DNA of 12,816 nt from CAYSPU01 sp964432995 (lineage in GTDB: Bacteria; Verrucomicrobiota; Verrucomicrobiia; Limisphaerales; JAHDYP01). Within the stretch, counting starts at the first letter, position 1. Every line of letters begins with the position of its first letter. The position numbers were made by a program, and so were the translations under genes. Where the stretch lies: NCBI GenBank assembly GCA_964432995.1, contig CAYSPU010000175.1:1-12816 (forward strand), given 5' to 3'. The notes beneath the pieces are model-generated. The model made no database searches, was not told the DNA's origin, and saw nothing but the letters and a program-made list of their open reading frames with translations. Positions 7,519-12,816 of this stretch are shown here, piece after piece.

Positions 7519-7677
7519 TCAGACGCGGGCGCGCTCTGTAGCTCCAGGCGCGATCATTCGCATCCAGCCAGAGGCGAGATGCTCAAGAATCTCCGCCACC
7601 GTGATCGGCAATCCTCGAATGCACGGCTTGCCGCCACAGACTCGTGGATCAGCCGTGATGATCTCTCGGTAATCCAT
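7519..7677 (-). pseudogene. truncated DUF433 (VapB-like antitoxin) remnant
   Basis: Fifty-two codons beginning MDYREIITADPRVCGGKPC match the N-terminal half of DUF433 proteins, including the hallmark GGKPCIRG (15-22) and the helix VAEILEHLASG (27-37). In intact members this is followed by a second half resembling an acidic ILxDYPxL motif and another helix; here the frame instead reads WMRMIAPGATERARV and stops. An alternative frame crossing this point stays open to a TGA at 7481-7483, so a frameshift is possible, but that reading does not clearly restore the family motif. DUF433 genes usually precede a PIN-like DUF5615 toxin; none is present, only the repeat array. The start at 7677 is preferred over the in-frame ATG at 7725 because family members begin right at MDYR. 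It lies downstream of the RelE/ParE-type pair and may be transcribed with it. Probably non-functional. Confidence 0.6.
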
Positions 7678-7804
7678 GCGTGTCGAAGTGTGGCTAACGA
7701 CCCAATAGAGGCACCCCGAGGCCACCTTGCGAACAGGACGTGGATCGTTTCCAGGCTGCGCTCACGTGCACGCGGTCTCGGGGTGGCCACGACCGCCTGG
7801 TTCG

Positions 7805-8104
7805 CTACGTTCTCCTGCCCAACTCCGTCCGCAGCCAGACCGGATCTCGCCGCATGTCCAGGATGGCATAGACACACGCCGCATCCCCTTCCATGTCATA
7901 GTAGATTCCGAACGGGAACCGCTTCGACAGCATCCGGTGTAGCCCGAAATGTCGGCGATGAACCCCAGCGTAAAGAACCAACGATTCAAGATCCGAAAGC
8001 AAGGACTCTACAAAGTAGTCACCAACACCCTGCTCCCGCGACTCGTAAAACCGTCGGCCAGCCTCCAGGTCAGCAACAGCATCCTCAAGGATCAAAACGG
8101 TCAT
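7805..8104 (-). CDS. type II toxin, RelE/ParE family
   Basis: The 99-residue product has the ParE/RelE layout: an initial strand (VLILEDAVADLEAG), a helix with FYESREQGVGDYFVESLLSDLESL (19-42), then a beta sheet with RHFGLHRMLSKRFPFGIYYDMEGDAACVYAILDMRRDP (51-88). The F-P-F-G-I-Y-Y strand and the VYAILDMRRDP strand are the usual family signatures. RelE proteins cleave ribosome-bound mRNA and ParE proteins poison gyrase; sequence alone does not decide which applies here. Its ATG overlaps the antitoxin stop codon by 4 nt (ATGA, 8101-8104), so the two are translationally coupled. The product is full length for the family and shows no damage. Confidence 0.88.
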   Translation of the reverse strand: MTVLILEDAVADLEAGRRFYESREQGVGDYFVESLLSDLESLVLYAGVHRRHFGLHRMLSKRFPFGIYYDMEGDAACVYAILDMRRDPVWLRTELGRRT

Positions 8105-8319
8105 GACCGGGAAACGCGCAGACGTCCCTTCACCTGGTCGAGTGTGAGGAGTTGCGACTCACCTCGTACCGCCCGTGCTCGGCGCTCCTCCAGCACCGCC
8201 GCGTGCCAACTCGGCGACGGCACGTCGGCATCGTCTCGACACACGGCATCCCAGAGCTGCTCCAAGGCCTGCAAACGCTCCGCCATGGACATCCCCCGAA
8301 TCTGTTCAGCTTCGAGCAT
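8101..8319 (-). CDS. antitoxin, putative addiction module component family
   Basis: The 72-residue acidic/helical product carries the pattern of the short 'addiction module component' antitoxins (TIGR02574/PF09720 type): MSMAERLQALEQLWDAV near the N-terminus, then the PSPSWHAAVLEERRARA segment (34-50), and TLDQVKGRLR near the end. These antitoxins bind and neutralise the RelE/ParE toxin encoded immediately downstream; the two genes overlap by 4 nt. The start at 8319 gives MLEAEQIRGMSMAER; an internal ATG at 8292 (MSMAER) is also possible, as neither has a Shine-Dalgarno. The pair probably represses its own promoter, as is usual for such modules (family knowledge, no operator identified). Confidence 0.85.
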   Translation of the reverse strand: MLEAEQIRGMSMAERLQALEQLWDAVCRDDADVPSPSWHAAVLEERRARAVRGESQLLTLDQVKGRLRVSRS

Positions 8320-8403
8320 GGCAGGACGCTACGCCGATTCGGCGAGGAGGGCAAGCAGCAGGGATCAACATCCGGGCATGATTGGGCCGGCAAAACCGAC
8401 ACG

Positions 8404-8517
8404 ATGAAGGAGGCCTGTTTTCCGGACTGGACGGAGTGGCTGGGCCGGGCGGGGTTGTCGGACCGGCAGAAACGGAGTCGGGCCATCGAGGCTTCCAAAG
8501 AGCAATCCATGAGGCGG
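8404..8517 (+). pseudogene. possible N-terminal remnant of a tyrosine integrase
   Basis: The frame starting MKEACFPDWTEWLGRAGLSD resembles the extreme N-terminus of verrucomicrobial phage/integron-type integrases, which begin with an F-x-[DG]-W-x-x-x-L-x-[RS]-[AS]-[GA]-L motif followed by a K-R-S-[YF]-x-I-T-I segment. Here the similarity runs to about KRSRAI (residue 28), after which the sequence turns into EASKEQSMRR and then the repeat array at 8547. No SAM-like core-binding domain or catalytic RHRY residues follow. The frame stays open far downstream only because it runs antisense to mlaD. GAAGGAGG (8407-8414) lies just inside the start. The assignment rests on memory of the family, not a search. 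Confidence 0.4.
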
Positions 8518-8546
8518 CCAGGCGGTTACCCCGGAAACTGGCAGGG

Positions 8547-8637
8547 CGAACATCGAACGCTGAACGCTGAACATCGAACATGGAACGGCAGGCTTCAGTT
8601 CGCAGTTCGGAGTTCGACGTTGGATGTTCGACGTTCG
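8547..8637. repeat. inverted array of 7-bp GAAC/GTTC units (copy 2)
   Basis: This has the same design as copy 1: a 40-nt left arm (8547-8586) of cgaacat/cgaacgc/tgaacgc/tgaacat units, an 11-nt spacer containing ggcttca, and a 40-nt right arm (8598-8637) of gttcg units in inverse orientation. Copy 1 contains a similar ggtttcagttcg at its centre. It lies 55 bp downstream of the mlaD stop codon (minus strand) and could act as a transcript-end hairpin. With copy 1 it brackets the toxin-antitoxin island. Confidence 0.8.
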
Positions 8638-8691
8638 GCTCGGTTCCCCCGTCCCGCCGTCGCACCGCCGCACTGCCTTTTCTCTGCGGGG

Positions 8692-9663
8692 TTAGAACAG
8701 GTTGCCGACGGCGATGCCGATCACGCTGAGGGGTCCCTGGTCTTCGAGGCTCTCGGTGGCCTTGTCGAGCTTCTGGAGGGAGAGCCGGACGTTCTTGAGG
8801 AGGGTGTCGTCGTTGACGAGTTTGCCGACGGATCCTTGTCCCTGGTTCACCTTCTCCAGGATCTCCTTGAGGTTGGTGACGGCGGCGGTGGCTTCCTCGA
8901 AGAGGATGGGGTCGGTCGCGAGTTTGCCGATGGTCCCTTCGCCGGCCCGGATTTTGGCGACGACCTCGCGGGCTTCGGCCACGGTGGCCTGGATTTCGCC
9001 GGCGGTATCGGAGAAGTTGGTGACGGCGTCGAGGGCGCCGGCGTAGAGGGCGTCATCGTTCACGAGGCGGCCGACGGTGCCCTGGCCGTCGGCGATGCGG
9101 GCGGTGACGGCCTGCACGTTGCTGACGATGCCGGAGAGGCGGGGTCGTTCTTCGCGGATGAAGTCGGTGAGGGGGCCGAGGAGTTCGCCGAAGCTGGTGG
9201 AAGAGAGGTTGGTGGTGAGGGTGGCGACGCCGCCGGCAACGGTATCGAGCTTGGAGAGCAGGGCGCCGAGGTCGGGTTGTTCGACGGACTCGAGCAGTTG
9301 CCGGTCCTCGACCGGTTGGCCGGTGGCGGATCCGAAGCTGAGGGAGACGAAGTGCTGTCCCATGAGGCCGGCGAAGCGGATCGTGGCTTTGGTGTCGGTC
9401 CGGACCCAGCGCGGGTCGTTGAGTTTCATGGTGACCTCGACCTTGTTTTCGAGGAGTTCGATCTGCTCGACGCGGCCGATGGACTTGCCGCCCTGTTTCA
9501 CGGGATCGCCCACGTTGAGTTCCTGCACGGAGGCGAACAGGGCCCGGACGCGGAGACCGGGCTTGAGAAAGTCGAAGCTGCCGACCATTTCCATGACCAG
9601 AAAGGCGACCACGAGGGCGAGGGCGAAGAAGATGCCCAGGCGGGTTTCGAGGGTGTTTTTCAT
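8692..9663 (-). CDS. mlaD: MlaD-family lipid transport substrate-binding protein (MCE domain)
   Basis: The 323-residue product has one N-terminal transmembrane helix (about 8-28, GIFFALALVVAFLVMEMVG), then a single MCE domain (about 35-111: V-x-A-L-F-A-S-V-Q-E-L-N-V-G-D-P-V ... GRVEQIEL ... FAGLMGQHFVSLSFG). MCE proteins form a hexameric ring that carries phospholipid from or to the MlaFE transporter across the periplasm. The long C-terminal part (130-323) is predicted helical and contains three copies of a G-[QE]-G-[TS]-[VI]-G-[RK]-L motif (193, 241, 275), each followed by xDxxL. This extension is longer than E. coli MlaD (about 183 residues) and may build a helical tube or coiled coil. Its start overlaps the mlaF stop by 4 nt (ATGA, 9660-9663), so it is the last gene of the operon. 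Confidence 0.93.
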   Translation of the reverse strand: MKNTLETRLGIFFALALVVAFLVMEMVGSFDFLKPGLRVRALFASVQELNVGDPVKQGGKSIGRVEQIELLENKVEVTMKLNDPRWVRTDTKATIRFAGLMGQHFVSLSFGSATGQPVEDRQLLESVEQPDLGALLSKLDTVAGGVATLTTNLSSTSFGELLGPLTDFIREERPRLSGIVSNVQAVTARIADGQGTVGRLVNDDALYAGALDAVTNFSDTAGEIQATVAEAREVVAKIRAGEGTIGKLATDPILFEEATAAVTNLKEILEKVNQGQGSVGKLVNDDTLLKNVRLSLQKLDKATESLEDQGPLSVIGIAVGNLF

Positions 9664-10433
9664 GGGACTGTCTTTTCGTTGGGGTGGTTGAAATCGACGC
9701 TGAGAAAACGCTGCACGAGCGGGTCGCGGGCGGCCCGCACTTCCTCGGGGGTTCCGATGAGCCGGATCTCACCCTGGTGCAGCAAAGCGAGGCGGTGGCC
9801 AATGCCGAATGCCAGGTCGCGATCGTGGCTGACGACGATGGAGGTGACGCCAATCCGCCGGTTGAGATGGACGATCTCCTCGGCGATCACCGCCGCCATC
9901 AGGGGATCGAGTTCGCTGGTCGGCTCGTCGTAGAGGAGAAGCTGGGGTTCGATGACCAACGCCCGCGCGATGGCGACGCGTTTCTTCATCCCCCCGCTCA
10001 GTTCGCCCGGGTAGCGTTCCTCCTGGCCGCTGAGCCCGACCAACTCGAGCTTCTCGCGCACGACGCGCTCGATGACCTCCCTCGGTTGCAGGCGATGTTC
10101 GGTCAGGTAGAGCCCGACATTCTCGCCGACGGTGAGCGAATTGAGCAGGGCGCCGGACTGGAAGACCATGGCGATGCGGTAGCGATCCATCAGGCCCTCG
10201 CCGCGAACCGACTGGCCTTCGATGAGGATTTCGCCCTCGTCCGGGATCTCCAGGCCGATGATGTGCCGGAGCAGCACGCTCTTGCCGCTCCCGCTGGGCC
10301 CCATCACCACAAATACCTCGCCGCGCTCGACCGCGAAGCTCAGTCCCCGGAGGACGGGCACGCCGCCCAGGCGGCGGCAGAGGCCGCGCACTTCCACGGA
10401 CACTCCCTGCTGGTTGGCGCTCGCGGTGTTCAT
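9660..10433 (-). CDS. mlaF: MlaF-family ABC transporter ATP-binding protein
   Basis: The 257-residue product is a complete ABC ATPase: Walker A GPSGSGKS (45-52), Q-loop Gln92 in MVFQSGALLNSLTV, signature LSGGMKKR (145-152), Walker B LLLYDEP with catalytic Glu170, and switch His203 in VVSHD. FQSGALLNSLTVGENV and LSGGMKKRVAIARAL are characteristic of the Mla/Ttg2A subfamily. One feature is unusual: the segment after Walker B reads PTSELDP where this subfamily normally has PTSGLDP. It powers lipid movement through the MlaE permease at the inner membrane. Its ATG shares one base with the MlaE stop codon (TGATG at 10431-10435), and its stop overlaps mlaD. No Shine-Dalgarno is visible, so it likely depends on translational coupling. 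Confidence 0.95.
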   Translation of the reverse strand: MNTASANQQGVSVEVRGLCRRLGGVPVLRGLSFAVERGEVFVVMGPSGSGKSVLLRHIIGLEIPDEGEILIEGQSVRGEGLMDRYRIAMVFQSGALLNSLTVGENVGLYLTEHRLQPREVIERVVREKLELVGLSGQEERYPGELSGGMKKRVAIARALVIEPQLLLYDEPTSELDPLMAAVIAEEIVHLNRRIGVTSIVVSHDRDLAFGIGHRLALLHQGEIRLIGTPEEVRAARDPLVQRFLSVDFNHPNEKTVP

Positions 10434-10855
10434 CAGTCGAAGTACATCAGGAATCGCGTCACGAAATAATCAAGAATCAGGATGAGCACGATCGAGTTGA
10501 CCACGGCTTTGGTCACCGAACGTCCGATCCCGCGCGGGCCGCCGATGGTCTGGAGTCCCTGGTGGCAGGAGACCGACCCGATGACCACGGCAAAGACCAG
10601 GCTCTTGAACACGCCGTTGAGGACGTCGCCCAGGCCCACGACCGCCTTCAGGTCGTTGAAGAACGTGGCGAAGCTGACCCCAATCTGGTAGTTGAGCGCG
10701 GCCACGGTCGCGCCCCCCAGCCAGCCGATGAAGATGGAGAAGATCACGAGGGTGGGCAGGGCAATGCTGATGGCGACGAGCCGGGGCAGGACCAGGGACG
10801 GCACGGGCTGGATGTTGATGTGGCGGAGGTCGTCTATCTCCGGGTAGACCTGCAA
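10433..10855 (-). pseudogene. mlaE: MlaE-family permease, C-terminal part after an in-frame amber codon
   Basis: These 140 sense codons continue in the same frame directly after the TAG at 10856-10858. They hold the rest of an MlaE permease: the degraded loop QVYPEIDDLRHINIQP, then helices at VAISIALPTLVIFSIFIGWLGG, SLVFAVVIGSVSC and AVVNSIVLILILDYFVT, plus the conserved HQGLQTIGGPRGIGRSVTKAVV. From the loop onwards the sequence is well preserved, with no other stop. It could only be made by readthrough of the amber, by reinitiation at the TTG at 10855-10853, or not at all. The TTG lacks a ribosome site and would begin inside a conserved loop, so a genuine separate gene is unlikely. Together with 10856-11176 it spans 247 codons plus stop, the usual permease length. 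The end overlaps the mlaF start by one base. Confidence 0.85.
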
Positions 10856-11176
10856 CTAGCCTATCACGGCGGCCATGGCGGAACCGATGCGGCCGGCGAT
10901 GAGAATGGCCATCATCACCGGGGCGAGTTCCTTGCACATGGACATGCCGACGAGCCGGCCGATGAAATTGACCAGGCCGCGTTCGGCGAGGACGGGTCCG
11001 GTCTGGAGCGCGAGGACGCCGCCGATGAACACGGAGAGGAGGCAGGCCATCAGGAGGCTGGCGTTGCCGATCTCGAAGAGCTGATCGAGCACCTTTCGGC
11101 GCTGGCGCCACGTCAGCGGCAACACCCGCACCGTCCGCAGGAACAACAAGATCAGATCGCCGATGTTCTGGAACAT
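10856..11176 (-). pseudogene. mlaE: MlaE-family permease, N-terminal part ending at an in-frame amber codon
   Basis: These 106 residues contain the start of an MlaE permease: an amphipathic N-terminal helix (MFQNIGDLILLFLRTVRVLP), the helix GNASLLMACLLSVFIGGVLALQTG (37-60), then LVNFIGRLVGMSMCKELAPVMMAILIAGRIGSAMAA (68-103) leading into the conserved loop. The next residues should read roughly E-[IL]-G-[ST]-M, but here read V-I-G-stop. The ATG at 11176 is 4 nt after the stop of the WPLY-repeat gene. Normally MlaE is a dimeric permease that works with MlaF. Whether this one is functional depends on whether the amber is real, read through, or an assembly error. Treat as one gene with 10433-10855. 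Confidence 0.85.
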
Positions 11177-11180
11177 AGAC

Positions 11181-12623
11181 TCAACGGGCCGCTCCGTCGG
11201 CCGCGGCCTTCGGAGCCCGCGTCAAAGGAAGGTAAAACAACCGCACCCGCCGGCCTTCAGGCGCCGATTGATACTGGAAGAGTCCGAACAAGATCGAGCA
11301 TTTTCTGGTGTCGGCGCTCCGCTCGTGGCGGTAGAGGTTCCAGAGCACGGAAGTGCTGGAGGCGCCGGTTGCGGCGCGCTTTTCCCACCGGTAGATGGAC
11401 CAGAGCGGCGAGTAGTTCCGTTCGATGGCCTTGTTGTTCGGCAGGAACGGCTCGAGCAACGCCAGGGCCTGAAACCGCCGGTTGCCGTCGTGATCCTGGT
11501 AGGTGGTGAACAGGGGCCAGAGGTCCTTGCGCCGCAGCGTGGTCTCCCGCAGCGTGTTCGTCTCCGCCACGTTCGAGTAGAGATAGAACAACACGCGCTC
11601 GCGCTGTCGGGCCAACGGCGGCGCCACCACCCGGTTCACCTTGTAGACCGGCCACGCGTAGAACTTGCTCTCCGAGGTCGGGGTGCGCGCCCGGCTGTAG
11701 AAGGGCCAGATCCGGTCTGTGGTCTTGCCCTGGCCCCGGGCGAAGACGATCAGCGGCCACGGGGAGTCCCATTCCCAATACCCCTTTTCCCGGTCCTCCG
11801 TATAGGTGAAGAGCGGCCACAGATAGGTCGACGAATCGCGCGCCGGCGAGCGGGTCAGGCTGTAGAAGGGAAGAAACACCCGCTGGGTGACGGGATTGGT
11901 GGTGCCGATCCCGAGGTCGTGTTCGAAGTAGAGCGGCCAAAGGGCGAAGAACTTGCGATGGCCGCCCACCGTCTCGACCTCCTGGAAGTTGTTCGTGCGC
12001 TGGGTGACGCCGCGCGTCTCGTTCCCCACCAACGGCCAGAATTGCCATCCGTGCAGCGACTCTCCCCGCCGCACGTGGAAGATCGGATACAGGAGGTTGT
12101 CGGTCACCACGTCCCGCTTCTGCGTGCGGGCGTAGAGGGGGAACATCCAGAAATCGGTCCGGTCGCGCATCAGCCGTTTCTTGAGGGTGCCGTAGAAGGG
12201 AAAGAGGGCGGTGTAGTTCTCCTCCGGCACCGGGGATCGCTGCGTGAAGAGGAAGGGGAAGATCGTGAACCGATCCACCCGGTGGCCGTCCTGTTCCCGG
12301 CCGCCGGCGAGTGTGCTCATCAGGAACCACCGGAACTTGTACTCGCCGCCGAAACGGTCGACCGTCAACAGGGGGTAGAGAACGTCAAACTCCTCCGCAT
12401 CGAGCACGGTGTCGCGGCGGTAGGAAAAGAACGGGGAGAGGGCCCACTGGACCCAGCGATCGCGTTCCTCGTAGGAAAGGAGCGGGCCGGCGGCCTCGAT
12501 GCGCCGGCCGTCCTCGAGGGTGAGGGGGAATTCGTGGCCGAACGGACCGGCCTCCAGGGGGCTGGCCTCGATCCGCATGACCCAGAGGAACACGAGAAGA
12601 ACTGCCAACACCGCCCATCGCAC
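11181..12623 (-). CDS. secreted WPLY-repeat protein, putative envelope partner of the Mla transporter
   Basis: The 480-residue product starts at a GTG with a good ribosome site. It has a probable signal peptide (MRWAVLAVLLVFLWVMRIEAS, about 1-21). From residue 82 to 466 it is built of about 18 repeats of a core [LFIM][WFY]P[LFIV][YFLV], at 82, 121, 140, 160, 178, 195, 228, 250, 268, 288, 305, 323, 345, 368, 407, 427, 445 and 462. Many cores are followed by basic or polar stretches such as YARTQKR or YSLTRSPAR. Spacing is 14-39 residues. The alternation of aromatic/aliphatic cores with charged turns suggests beta strands, so an outer-membrane barrel or a beta-strand platform is plausible, but no named family is recognised. 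It is the first gene of the operon with mlaE, mlaF and mlaD, 4 nt upstream of mlaE. A role in moving lipid beyond MlaD is inferred from context only. Confidence 0.82.
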   Translation of the reverse strand: MRWAVLAVLLVFLWVMRIEASPLEAGPFGHEFPLTLEDGRRIEAAGPLLSYEERDRWVQWALSPFFSYRRDTVLDAEEFDVLYPLLTVDRFGGEYKFRWFLMSTLAGGREQDGHRVDRFTIFPFLFTQRSPVPEENYTALFPFYGTLKKRLMRDRTDFWMFPLYARTQKRDVVTDNLLYPIFHVRRGESLHGWQFWPLVGNETRGVTQRTNNFQEVETVGGHRKFFALWPLYFEHDLGIGTTNPVTQRVFLPFYSLTRSPARDSSTYLWPLFTYTEDREKGYWEWDSPWPLIVFARGQGKTTDRIWPFYSRARTPTSESKFYAWPVYKVNRVVAPPLARQRERVLFYLYSNVAETNTLRETTLRRKDLWPLFTTYQDHDGNRRFQALALLEPFLPNNKAIERNYSPLWSIYRWEKRAATGASSTSVLWNLYRHERSADTRKCSILFGLFQYQSAPEGRRVRLFYLPLTRAPKAAADGAAR

Positions 12624-12630
12624 CCGGCCC

Positions 12631-12635
12631 CCTCC
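12631..12635 (-). promoter_or_regulatory. ribosome binding site GGAGG deciding the GTG start of the WPLY-repeat gene
   Basis: On the minus strand GGAGG lies 7 nt before the GTG at 12621-12623, within a G-rich run. It is the clearest Shine-Dalgarno in the window. It supports the GTG start, which also yields the signal peptide. Confidence 0.55.
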
Positions 12636-12662
12636 CCCAAGCAGCGCTCTCCTTCCCGGACC

Positions 12663-12680
12663 GCGGGTCTTCTGACCCGC
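12663..12680. repeat. short perfect hairpin, likely dispersed intergenic repeat
   Basis: GCGGGTC-TTCT-GACCCGC has a perfect 7-bp stem and a 4-nt loop, 40 nt upstream of the WPLY-repeat gene (minus strand). I associate this small palindrome with intergenic regions of Verrucomicrobia, but have not searched. No T-run follows on either strand. Confidence 0.5.
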
Positions 12681-12696
12681 AGCGATCGGTGATGCC

Positions 12697-12718
12697 CCCC
12701 CACCAGTTGGAGTGGGGG
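12697..12718. repeat. second GC hairpin upstream of the Mla operon
   Basis: CCCCCAC (12697-12703) pairs perfectly with GTGGGGG (12712-12718) across an 8-nt loop. With a 2-nt bulge the stem extends to TG/CA outside. It lies 16 bp from the hairpin at 12663-12680. Beyond it, 12719-12816 shows only another weak stem (CGGCCA/TGGCCG at 12772-12791) and no gene I can support. Confidence 0.35.
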
Positions 12719-12816
12719 CAGCGCCCGGACGCGCCGGTGCGGCCGCGGTGCATCCCCAGGTTGTCGGTGGGCGGCCAGCACCCTCTGGCCGCTCCGGACC
12801 GCCCGCCGTCCCGGCG

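Noticed and set aside
7301..8637. CRISPR array
   Set aside because: The repeat units are 7 nt in direct succession in inverted arms, without unique spacers, and no cas genes are present.
8152..9933. Open frame of 593 codons on the plus strand
   Set aside because: Beyond the possible integrase stub it runs through a repeat array and then antisense to mlaD and mlaF; composition is that of a shadow frame.
11163..12692. Open frame of 509 codons on the plus strand
   Set aside because: Antisense to the WPLY-repeat gene, which has a signal peptide, ribosome site, periodic repeat motif and operon position; the plus-strand product has none of these.

Overview
The window is a GC-rich stretch of bacterial chromosome, most likely from Verrucomicrobiota (a Pedosphaera/Limisphaerales-like lineage). 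This is inferred from several features together: a secreted S74-chaperone 'tail fiber' protein, an SGNH protein of the FVLGESAA type, a DUF433 fragment, Shine-Dalgarno-poor starts, and intergenic arrays of 7-bp GAAC/GTTC units in inverted orientation. I ran no database search.

Layout from left to right. Positions 1-767 (minus) hold the N-terminal part of a membrane-anchored SGNH/GDSL-type hydrolase; its C-terminus lies outside the window. Divergent from it, 918-2930 (plus) encodes a 670-residue secreted protein: an N-terminal domain, an Ala/Thr-rich stalk, twelve YadA-head-like 17-residue repeats and a C-terminal peptidase S74 self-processing chaperone domain. Next comes an intergenic inverted repeat, then a small secreted vWA-like protein (3151-3780, plus) and a 1093-residue SNF2-family helicase (3943-7224, plus).

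Positions 7225-8691 form an accessory island. Two similar inverted-repeat arrays (7301-7398 and 8547-8637) bracket a type II toxin-antitoxin pair (minus), a truncated or frameshifted DUF433 antitoxin, and what looks like the first part of a tyrosine integrase. The right half (8692-12623, all minus, read right to left) is a compact operon: a secreted protein with about 18 repeats of a [LFI][WFY]P[LFIV][YF] motif, then MlaE permease, MlaF ATPase and MlaD substrate-binding protein. Gene junctions are 4 nt apart, or overlap by 1 or 4 nt. Together these are expected to form an inner-membrane lipid transporter, with the repeat protein as a candidate envelope partner.

The two most notable observations are in this operon. 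mlaE carries an in-frame amber codon inside its most conserved loop, within a roughly 50-bp cluster of changes from the expected family sequence. The WPLY-repeat protein upstream matches no family I can name and is tightly linked to the Mla genes. The long open frames antisense to the real genes look like GC-bias shadows and are not annotated.
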